From contig CAYPHY010000001.1 of the NCBI GenBank assembly GCA_964410625.1, positions 62,001 to 126,000 on the forward strand: DNA of 64,000 nt. Reading direction: 5' to 3'. Both the position numbers and the translations under genes were made by a program. Shown piece by piece: positions 58,004-64,000 of this stretch. Under the pieces are notes generated by a model, which was not told the origin of the DNA, did no database searches, and was given only the letters and a program-made list of their open reading frames with translations. How positions within the stretch are numbered: the first letter of the stretch is position 1; each line of letters opens with the position of its first letter. The DNA is from CAYPHY01 sp964410625. GTDB lineage: Bacteria; Chloroflexota; Anaerolineae; Promineifilales; Promineifilaceae.

Positions 58004-58741
58004 TTAGTCGCCAACGACATAGGAGTAGGTGAAGAAGCCGACGAGGAGCATCAGCAGGTCATAGGCCAGGACGAGGAAGATCGGCCCCTGTACCTCGGCC
58101 CAGGGGGGAGTGGCAGGTGGGGTAAAGGACATATAGAGTGCGATGGCCTCGGCCGCCGGTAAGACCAGCGGTAACGACAGCGGCAGCAGCAACACCGGTA
58201 ACAACACATCTCGCGAACGAGTTTGGATGGTCATGGAGGTGACGAGGACTCCGGCAGCGACATAGCCGATTGTGCCGAGGACGAGGATCAGCAGAACCGG
58301 CGGCCGCCAGAAAGGGCGATTGAAAAAGACAGTGAAGAGAATCACCAGAATCGCCTCCAGCAGGAGCGTGAAGAGGACGATGCTGATCACCTTGCCCAGG
58401 TAAATCGCCTGGCGTTCGACCGGCGCGACCAACAGCGCGTCAAACGCCTGATTCTCGCGCTCAATTGCCAGCGAGCGATTCAGCCCCAATGTCCCCGCCA
58501 ACAAAATCGTCGCCCACAGTAAACCCGTCGCCACGTTCCGTGCGGCGTCCAAATTGAGGCCGAGGGCAAAATTGAACATCACCACCGTCACCAGTGAAAA
58601 GACAACCATGATGCTGACCGTCTGCCGTGTGCGCCCTTCGATTTGCAACTCTTTCCAGACGATGGCCCACACGGCCGTCAGGAACGGGGTGTTGGGTGGG
58701 GGGTCGGCTGTGGGTTTGTTTGCTTTGTTTAACGTGTCCAT
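58004..58741 (-). CDS. ccmB: Haem exporter permease CcmB
   Basis: A 245-residue membrane component of the CcmABCD haem-handling complex. FLTAVWAIVWKELQIEGRTR opens the N-terminus; LGLNRSLAIERENQAFDALL and LVAPVERQAIYLGKVIS form the conserved cytoplasmic loop of CcmB; six helices follow the family pattern. It lies between ccmA and ccmC on the same strand. A 158-bp gap to ccmC contains GATTTCACGAATAGCG-type sequence but no gene. Confidence 0.9.
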   Translation of the reverse strand: MDTLNKANKPTADPPPNTPFLTAVWAIVWKELQIEGRTRQTVSIMVVFSLVTVVMFNFALGLNLDAARNVATGLLWATILLAGTLGLNRSLAIERENQAFDALLVAPVERQAIYLGKVISIVLFTLLLEAILVILFTVFFNRPFWRPPVLLILVLGTIGYVAAGVLVTSMTIQTRSRDVLLPVLLLPLSLPLVLPAAEAIALYMSFTPPATPPWAEVQGPIFLVLAYDLLMLLVGFFTYSYVVGD

Positions 58742-58873
58742 ATCAATCGCCCTGGGCTGAAGCCACAGGGCTAAAGGGCTACGCCGGTTGAAACCGGCTG
58801 GGGTGAATGCTAAAGGTTCTGTATTATGCGCTAAAGCCCCATTCGTGGGGCGTTGCCTTGTAGCCGGGTGGTT
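58742..58873. repeat. GCCCTGGGCTGAAGCC-type intergenic hairpins
   Basis: CCCTGGGCTGAAGCCACAGG, CCGGTTGAAACCGG and GGGTGGTTTTAACCCC are short palindromes in a row between ccmA and ccmB. Their role is unclear. They look like remnants of a dispersed repeat. Confidence 0.5.
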
Positions 58874-59581
58874 TTAACCCCTGGCGTCCCCGGTGTAATT
58901 CGCGTATAAATCATACAACTCGGCCGCACTGACCTGCTGGCTTTTTATTTCGTGGGCAATTCGGCCGCGATGCAAAATCACCAGCCGGTCAGACAAGTTT
59001 AGCCCATGTCCCAAATCGTGGGTGATCATCAGCACGGTGCGACCGGCGGCCGTTTCGCGGCGTAACAACTCATCCAATAGGGCGGACGCTTCCTGATCAA
59101 GACCCGTGTAGGGTTCGTCGAGCAGCAGTACATCCGGCTCGTGCAAGGTGGCGCGAGCAATGGTCAGCCGTTGTACCATGCCGCGCGAAAAGGTGCCGAC
59201 AGGATCGCGTTGCCGCGCCAGCAGCCCCACCTGGCGCAGAGCGGCTTGCACGCGCTCAGCGGCATCTGGTAAGCCGTAGAGACGAGCGAAGAAGGAGAGG
59301 TTTTCGGCCGCGCTCAGGTCACGATAGAGCAATGACTGGTGCGAGACCAGGCCGATGTGCCGCCGCACGCGATTGGCGTGGGAAGGCAACGGCCAGCCAC
59401 CAATACGAACTTCGCCGGAGGTCGGCCGCAGCAATGTCGCCACAATCCGCAGCAGCGTGCTTTTTCCCGCCCCATTCGGCCCCACCAGCGTCACAAACTC
59501 CCCTTCGCCCACGTGCAAATCCACCCCACGCAGCACCGGGTTGTAGCCATAATTTTTAGTCAGATACCTAAGCTGGATCAT
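58874..59581 (-). CDS. ccmA: Haem exporter ATP-binding protein CcmA
   Basis: A 235-residue ABC ATPase. Walker A is GPNGAGKSTLL, the signature is FSRGMVQRLTIARA rather than LSGGQ, Walker B is VLLLDEPYTGLD, and the H-loop is MITHDLGHG. FSRGM is the common CcmA variant. Its neighbours ccmB and ccmC confirm the assignment. It heads the leftward cytochrome c maturation block; ccmD, ccmE and ccmF are not in the window. Confidence 0.92.
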   Translation of the reverse strand: MIQLRYLTKNYGYNPVLRGVDLHVGEGEFVTLVGPNGAGKSTLLRIVATLLRPTSGEVRIGGWPLPSHANRVRRHIGLVSHQSLLYRDLSAAENLSFFARLYGLPDAAERVQAALRQVGLLARQRDPVGTFSRGMVQRLTIARATLHEPDVLLLDEPYTGLDQEASALLDELLRRETAAGRTVLMITHDLGHGLNLSDRLVILHRGRIAHEIKSQQVSAAELYDLYANYTGDARG

Positions 59582-59617
59582 TGTGATAGAGCGATTGATA
59601 TATTACTATAAGACCTG

Positions 59618-60193
59618 ATGAAACCCACCATTGTCGTGCTAATCACCGGACATCCGGCTACTGGGAAAACAACGCTGGCCGAATATCTTACCCAAGATCT
59701 AGGTTTGCCACTGATTGCCAAAGATCATATCAAAGAAACGTTATTCAACACACTTGGGTGGTCAACGGCCGAATGGTCACGCCAACTAAGCATTGCTACC
59801 TGGGAACTTCTTTACCAACAAGTCGAGATTTTGCTGGCTGCTCATATCGGGCATATTGTCGAAGCTAATTTTGATCCCATCTTTGCCAACGAGCGTTGGC
59901 AGCAACTTGTTGAACAATACCCCTTGCGTCTTATTCAAGTGCGCTGCGAAACGGATCCTGAAGTGCTGTTGATGAGATACCGGGCGCGTATCAAACAGGG
60001 GACCCGCCATCCTGGACATATTGACCACAGTGACGATCTCGCCTTTTATGAGAAGGTCGGACAAGCCCCAATGGATTGGATAATGGTCGACAGTGAACGT
60101 ATACCGGTGAACACGACTAAGTTAAAAGATGAAGATTATCCTTCGATTGCGGAACACATTCGAAATTTAATCAGTCTAGACAATGGTGTGTAA
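59618..60193 (+). CDS. P-loop kinase of the AAA_33/zeta-toxin-like group
   Basis: A 191-residue protein. Walker A is ITGHPATGKTTLAEYL, and LPLIAKDHIKETLFNTLGW places a substrate-binding Asp/Lys pair after it. The late segment RCETDPEVLLMRYRARIKQG provides Arg residues typical of the lid. This resembles small-molecule kinases and chloramphenicol phosphotransferase-like proteins. The substrate cannot be named. It runs rightward, diverging from ccmA, and converges on the next methyltransferase with a 4-bp gap. Confidence 0.8.
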   Translation: MKPTIVVLITGHPATGKTTLAEYLTQDLGLPLIAKDHIKETLFNTLGWSTAEWSRQLSIATWELLYQQVEILLAAHIGHIVEANFDPIFANERWQQLVEQYPLRLIQVRCETDPEVLLMRYRARIKQGTRHPGHIDHSDDLAFYEKVGQAPMDWIMVDSERIPVNTTKLKDEDYPSIAEHIRNLISLDNGV

Positions 60194-60197
60194 CAGC

Positions 60198-61088
60198 TTA
60201 TTGCTCTGCAACGTATACAATCCACTCGGCCGCATCATATAAAGGTAACTTATCCCAGCCAGGATAGTATTGAACGTGATTAAAACCAGCCTTGTGCAGG
60301 ATTGTCATCATTTCACTGACTGCATAAGTCTGGTCACAGAGGAGGATTTCCAGCAAATCGGCCGTCTCCAAATCTAATATATAATACCGTTCGACCGACG
60401 TTTGCGCTTCCTCATTCCAATGGCGTTCGCCGAGGTGGAGAAACGGCCGGTCCCCCCACAGCCCCTGGTCATCAGTGAACCACCAGTTGCTACTCTGCTT
60501 GTCCACCCGTTCTTGATTGAGCAGTTCGAGGATGAGACGGCCGCCAGGCCTGAGGGCACGGGCGATGGTTGACAGCAGATCGGCCGCTACTTCCGGCGGG
60601 AAAACGGCCAACTGCCCATAGAGAAAAAGAGCGGCATCATACGCTTCCAGCTCTGGTTTATACTGGGTTACATCGGCTTCGATAAAGGTACACCGATCCG
60701 CCACACTGGTTTCGGCCGCCAGTTGCCGCGCATAGGCGATGGATGCCGGGCTGAAGTCTACGCCTGTCACATAACAACCTCGTTGCGCCAGCGGAACAGC
60801 GTATAGTCCCGGCCCGCAGGTCATATCCAGAATCCGGCTGCCACTGGTTAAAGCCAGCTTCTCCCATAGCCAGTCGAGTTGCAGCGTGCGTTCGGCCGTT
60901 GTCCGCGAGGCGGCCCCGTGCGATTGATCCAGATGTTCGCGCAACATTCGCTCCGAGAAATCGGGATCATTCCAGGGCAAATTGCCGCCGTTGACCCACA
61001 AAGGCGGCGGATCAGGTCGCCGGTAGATGCGCTCTAGCGCATACTGCAATTTAGCGGCGAAAGTGGTGTTTTGGTGGCCGTTGTTCAT
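60198..61088 (-). CDS. Class I SAM-dependent methyltransferase
   Basis: A 296-residue protein. Motif I is ILDMTCGPGLYAVPLAQRGC and VTGVDFSPASIAYARQLA follows as strand 2. ALRPGGRLILELLN is the post-II loop. MTILHKAGFNHVQYYPGW fits a C-terminal cap seen in small-molecule methyltransferases. Substrate unknown. It stands between convergent and divergent neighbours, so it is a single-gene unit. Confidence 0.85.
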   Translation of the reverse strand: MNNGHQNTTFAAKLQYALERIYRRPDPPPLWVNGGNLPWNDPDFSERMLREHLDQSHGAASRTTAERTLQLDWLWEKLALTSGSRILDMTCGPGLYAVPLAQRGCYVTGVDFSPASIAYARQLAAETSVADRCTFIEADVTQYKPELEAYDAALFLYGQLAVFPPEVAADLLSTIARALRPGGRLILELLNQERVDKQSSNWWFTDDQGLWGDRPFLHLGERHWNEEAQTSVERYYILDLETADLLEILLCDQTYAVSEMMTILHKAGFNHVQYYPGWDKLPLYDAAEWIVYVAEQ

Positions 61089-61212
61089 CAGTAGACTTCA
61101 TTATAACATTCACCCGGTTAAGGGTATAATTCGCTAGCCGAGAAACAGTGTCATCATCTATTGTTGATTATTGTTGATTTAGAACACATCTGCGAATCAG
61201 ATTATGTTTGTT

Positions 61213-61262
61213 TCTGAAAAACGCAGAGCCGCAGAGGGACAGAGGCACAGAGAGAAAACGAG
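61213..61262. repeat. Dispersed CTCTGCGCCTCTGCG-type repeat, copy 2
   Basis: AACGCAGAGCCGCAGAGGGA then CAGAGGCACAGAGAGAAAA. It is the complement of the element at 35190-35235. It fills much of the 230-bp gap before the NACHT gene. Confidence 0.55.
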
Positions 61263-61318
61263 TAAAACACCGTGCCAACTTTCATCCTTCATAATACATC
61301 ATTTTATTTTCGGGGGAT

Positions 61319-63148
61319 ATGGACGAGCAGGAGTTACATAATCGCGCTGTGATGTTGCGGCGCGTGAAGAACATTTGGCTGAAGGGCGTGCTGGAAGAGT
61401 CGCTGCATGGGGGAGAGATTATTGACCTCGGCTTTGCTTATCGCCCCAGTGCGGTGGTCGGCCGCACGGATGGCGACTGGCAGCAGTTGCCGGACTATGA
61501 TTATTTGTTGCCATTGGGGACAACGATTGTCGATGTCTTTGAAGCGGCCGAAGGCGAGTTGCTCGTCCTCGGCGAACCGGGGGCGGGCAAGACGACGATG
61601 CTCTTGCAACTGGTCAACCGCCTGTTGGCCTACGCTGAGCAAGACCACACCGTCCCCATGCCCGCTGTTTTCAGCCTTTCCAACTGGCGCAATGACAAAG
61701 CGTTGGATGAGTGGATGGTGGACGAGCTGACCAACAGCTACCAGCTCCCGCGCCGTTTGGGAACTGCCTGGGTTGCCAGAGATTACTTCATCCCCTTGTT
61801 GGATGGGTTGGATGAGGTGGAACCCGTCTATCGTACCGATTGTGCGTTGGCGATCAACGAATTTCGCCGCGCCCATAGCCGGGTCCCCTTGCTGGTCACG
61901 GCGCGTAACCGCGATTACCAGGCAATTACCACGCGGCTAAACCTGGAAAAAGCGATTATGCTCCAGGCGCTCAACGACGAGCAGATCGATCAATATCTGG
62001 TGAAGCGCGGGCAAACCTTGTCGGGATTGCGTAGCGCGTTGCAAGCCGATCCCGCGCTGCGTGAGCTGGCCCGCACCCCACTGATGCTAAGCATTATGAC
62101 CCTCGCCTACCAGCGCACGCCCACCGGCATCGCCGCCGGGCTGGAAGATCAGGAACTCGGCCGTAAGCACCTCTTCGATGTCTATGTCGAGCGAATGACG
62201 CGCTATCGCAGTGGGGCCAGCGAATACCAGCCCGAAGATACCACTCACTGGCTTTCCTGGCTGGCGCGGATGGTCACGCAGCATAATAAGCCGATCTTTT
62301 TCCTAGAGGATATGCAGCCATCATGGTTTTTGCGCGGCAGCCAGCGCCTCTTTGCCGACAACTTTCGCCTGTTGGTCTTTGTCTTGCTGGCGGTCCCTGC
62401 TCTCCTGGCTGGCTTGTTCGCCTGGCGTGTCTTTGGCGTAGATGGCTTTTTGGTGACGCTGTTATTAGGATTGGGCGCGGCCGCGCTGCCCATCTTCCTC
62501 CGCCGCCTGTTGATTGGCACGCCGATCCAATGGCTGCAAATTGAAACGACGGAATCCCTCGATTGGTCATGGCCCTGGGCGGGATTGGGCCTGCTGGTTG
62601 GGGGCGTGGTTGGTCTGGTGCCGGGAGCGTTGTTCAACTGGCTAGACCGCACCTCGGATACACCCTGGTTGTTGCTCTGGCCTGCGGGCCTGGCACTGGC
62701 AACGGTGTTGGACAATGCTTTGATGCGCGGCGATATGAAGTTACGCACGACGCCTGGCGAAGGATTGGCACGGTCATGGCGCAACGGCCGTCTCGTTGGC
62801 CTGATCACGATGATTCTGGTGGCGGCCGTCTCGCTGGTGGTCGCCTGGGTAGTAAGTTTAACGAGTGACGGCCGACTCTTCCCTGATGTCTTGCCCTGGA
62901 TCACTTGGATTTCGCTCTACTTGGGTATCGCCGGAGGATTGGCTTATGGCGGGTTGGCTTATTTGCAATTTCGCCGTTTGCTGGCTCTGCTGCAAAGTGA
63001 AGGGATGATTAACTCCAGCAAGCCACATGAGTTTATCCACTTTCTCGATTATGCGGCCGAACGCAACCTGCTACGTAAAGTCGGCGGCGGCTATACCTTT
63101 GTCCACGCCTTGTTGCTAGAATACTTCCAAAACCGTGATGACGAATAA
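61319..63148 (+). CDS. Membrane NACHT-type NTPase
   Basis: A 609-residue protein. A NACHT domain spans about 75-290: Walker A GEPGAGKTTML (85-95), Walker B PLLDGLDEVE (159-168) and LLVTARNRDYQ. About six hydrophobic segments follow between 345 and 560, then a cytosolic C-terminus (EFIHFLDYAAERNLLRKVGG). CGGGGGA precedes the ATG. Membrane NACHT proteins of this build are common in Chloroflexota and cyanobacteria and have been linked to signalling or phage defence; this is inference. It overlaps the next Nudix gene by 11 bp, so the two are coupled. Confidence 0.85.
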   Translation: MDEQELHNRAVMLRRVKNIWLKGVLEESLHGGEIIDLGFAYRPSAVVGRTDGDWQQLPDYDYLLPLGTTIVDVFEAAEGELLVLGEPGAGKTTMLLQLVNRLLAYAEQDHTVPMPAVFSLSNWRNDKALDEWMVDELTNSYQLPRRLGTAWVARDYFIPLLDGLDEVEPVYRTDCALAINEFRRAHSRVPLLVTARNRDYQAITTRLNLEKAIMLQALNDEQIDQYLVKRGQTLSGLRSALQADPALRELARTPLMLSIMTLAYQRTPTGIAAGLEDQELGRKHLFDVYVERMTRYRSGASEYQPEDTTHWLSWLARMVTQHNKPIFFLEDMQPSWFLRGSQRLFADNFRLLVFVLLAVPALLAGLFAWRVFGVDGFLVTLLLGLGAAALPIFLRRLLIGTPIQWLQIETTESLDWSWPWAGLGLLVGGVVGLVPGALFNWLDRTSDTPWLLLWPAGLALATVLDNALMRGDMKLRTTPGEGLARSWRNGRLVGLITMILVAAVSLVVAWVVSLTSDGRLFPDVLPWITWISLYLGIAGGLAYGGLAYLQFRRLLALLQSEGMINSSKPHEFIHFLDYAAERNLLRKVGGGYTFVHALLLEYFQNRDDE

Positions 63149-63713
63149 TCCAAATCAAGCTCCGACCACTGCAGCCAGGCGGTGGCCTTTTCCCTTGCCC
63201 GGTGTGCTGGCGATTATCATGCAGCAGCAAAACGATGGCCCCCGTTTTCTATTGATCAGGCGCAAGAAGGAGCCGTATATCGGCCGTTGGGCGCTGATTG
63301 GCGGTAAATGGGATTATGGCGAGACGCTGGCCGAGGCGGCCGAACGGGAAGTGCGCGAAGAGACCACTCTGGAAACAACCTTCGCCGGACTCCGCGCGGT
63401 CGTCAGCGAGCGCGTGAACAACTCCAACGATTCAGAGGTGACAGCCCACTACCTCATCCTGCTTTGCACACTCGTCGTTACCAGTGGCACCGCCCAGGAA
63501 CAAGGGGAAGGGGCGGTCGCATGGTTTACCGGCCAGGAGATTGATGCGCTCCACCAGCAGCAGCTTCTCGTTCCCAGTGATTATGCAATGCTTAACGCTT
63601 TCGCAGATACACTGGACACCGTACCTACGGTTGAGGTAAAAATGAGGGCCGCGCTGGATGGTGTGATCGGCGGTGCGGTAGAAATGCTGCAATTTGAACG
63701 ATTCCGTTCATAG
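63138..63713 (+). CDS. Nudix hydrolase coupled to the NACHT gene
   Basis: A 191-residue protein. The Nudix box reads GGKWDYGETLAEAAEREVRE then ETTL, with the glutamates in place. PFPLPGVLAIIMQQQNDGPR and IGRWALIGGKW fit the ADP-ribose/NADH-pyrophosphatase-like branch. A GTG three bases earlier is an alternative start. The 11-bp overlap with the NACHT gene and the 6-bp gap to the kinase gene point to one operon of NTPase, Nudix and kinase. Substrate unknown; nucleotide-derived signals are the natural guess. Confidence 0.85.
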   Translation: MTNNPNQAPTTAARRWPFPLPGVLAIIMQQQNDGPRFLLIRRKKEPYIGRWALIGGKWDYGETLAEAAEREVREETTLETTFAGLRAVVSERVNNSNDSEVTAHYLILLCTLVVTSGTAQEQGEGAVAWFTGQEIDALHQQQLLVPSDYAMLNAFADTLDTVPTVEVKMRAALDGVIGGAVEMLQFERFRS

Positions 63714-63719
63714 CTACTT

Positions 63720-64000
63720 ATGCCTCTTCTCCCTGGTGAACTGCTTCGCAAACGCTATCGTATTGTCAGCCTGTTGGCCGAAGGGGCGTATGGCGCCGTT
63801 TATCGCGCCTGGGACGTCCACGACCAACAGCAGGTAGCGATTAAGGAGTACCTCGATCCCTCGGTTGAGATTCAAAAACGGTTCCGCGCCGAAGCGCGTC
63901 GCCTGGCCGGTTTGAAGCATCCCCAGCTTCCGGCTGTCCTCGACCACTTTGCGCTCGATGATGTCGGTCAATACCTGGTCAGTGCCTATATCGAAGGGGT
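63720..64000 (+). CDS. Hanks-type Ser/Thr protein kinase, N-terminal part
   Basis: Starts at ATG 63720 and runs off the window after 93 codons. The N-lobe is clear: glycine loop LLAEGAYGAVYRAWD, ATP-anchoring Lys in QVAIKEYLD and the alpha-C helix QKRFRAEARRLAGLKHPQLP. The hinge region AYIEG is reached at the end. The catalytic loop is outside the window. It is 6 bp after the Nudix gene and probably cotranscribed with it and the NACHT gene. Confidence 0.88.
   Translation, partial: MPLLPGELLRKRYRIVSLLAEGAYGAVYRAWDVHDQQQVAIKEYLDPSVEIQKRFRAEARRLAGLKHPQLPAVLDHFALDDVGQYLVSAYIEG

Overview
The window looks like a piece of chromosome from a Chloroflexota bacterium, probably of the Anaerolineae type. 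This is an inference from gene content and style: a cytochrome c maturation operon next to CcdA and TlpA, ECF and Hanks-kinase signalling, secreted beta-helix proteins with DNRLRE and PKD modules, a protealysin with its emfourin partner, moderate GC, and intergenic spaces full of small palindromic and heptameric repeats. No 16S gene or other species-level marker is present. About 53 intact or partial protein genes, two gene remnants and one tRNA-Leu are supported. No transposase, phage gene or CRISPR array was seen.

Layout. 1-8.5 kb: the end of a PT-repeat surface protein, then a leftward envelope block (polyprenyl sugar-phosphate transferase, glycosyltransferase, methyltransferase, PlsC-like acyltransferase, GxxExxY remnant, penicillin-amidase-type acylase, methyltransferase). 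8.5-13.3 kb: a NYN-LOTUS RNA-metabolism protein behind a parS-like inverted repeat, a Fes-like esterase, a PNPOx-fold protein, UbiX and a YhaM-like nuclease. 13.4-22.5 kb: a large membrane glycosyltransferase, a CinA/NadD-like fusion, a class III cyclase, three small uncharacterised genes, a Nudix gene and purC. 22.7-26.9 kb: protealysin plus emfourin, a receiver-TadZ protein and an aminotransferase. 27-33.3 kb: a glycosyltransferase, then a leftward run of Nudix, rsmE, two Arm/Rmt-type 16S rRNA G1405 methyltransferase homologues separated by an aminoglycoside-nucleotidyltransferase-like gene, and a degenerate double-Nudix protein. 33.5-39.9 kb: two paralogous secreted beta-helix proteins, the second much larger. 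39.9-45.7 kb: an ATPase/DUF234 gene, 8-oxoguanine deaminase, tRNA-Leu(UAG), trigger factor and clpP. 45.8-49.3 kb: an esterase and two ATP-grasp enzymes. 49.6-54 kb: a Calx-beta protein, an ECF remnant, an MFS exporter, an Rpn-type protein lacking its nuclease core and an ECF-sigma/bifunctional-nuclease fusion. 54-59.6 kb: a leftward ccmA-ccmB-ccmC-ccdA-tlpA-DUF2085 haem and cytochrome c maturation cluster. 59.6-64 kb: a P-loop kinase, a methyltransferase, a membrane NACHT NTPase, a Nudix gene and the start of a Ser/Thr kinase.

The strongest unexplained signals are in the DNA rather than the proteins. The palindrome CGGCCG occurs far above chance. Several dispersed repeat families are present: heptamer or octamer tandem repeats, double hairpins bounded by CTGTAG, and ACTTACGCA-ended inverted repeats. 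The first two families repeatedly supply or abut the stop codons of neighbouring genes. Three striking perfect palindromes sit at possible promoters or in intergenic space: a parS-like pair at 8562-8605, a 54-bp zero-spacer palindrome at 16136-16189, and a 39-bp palindrome over the putative -10 of the ATPase gene at 41407-41445.
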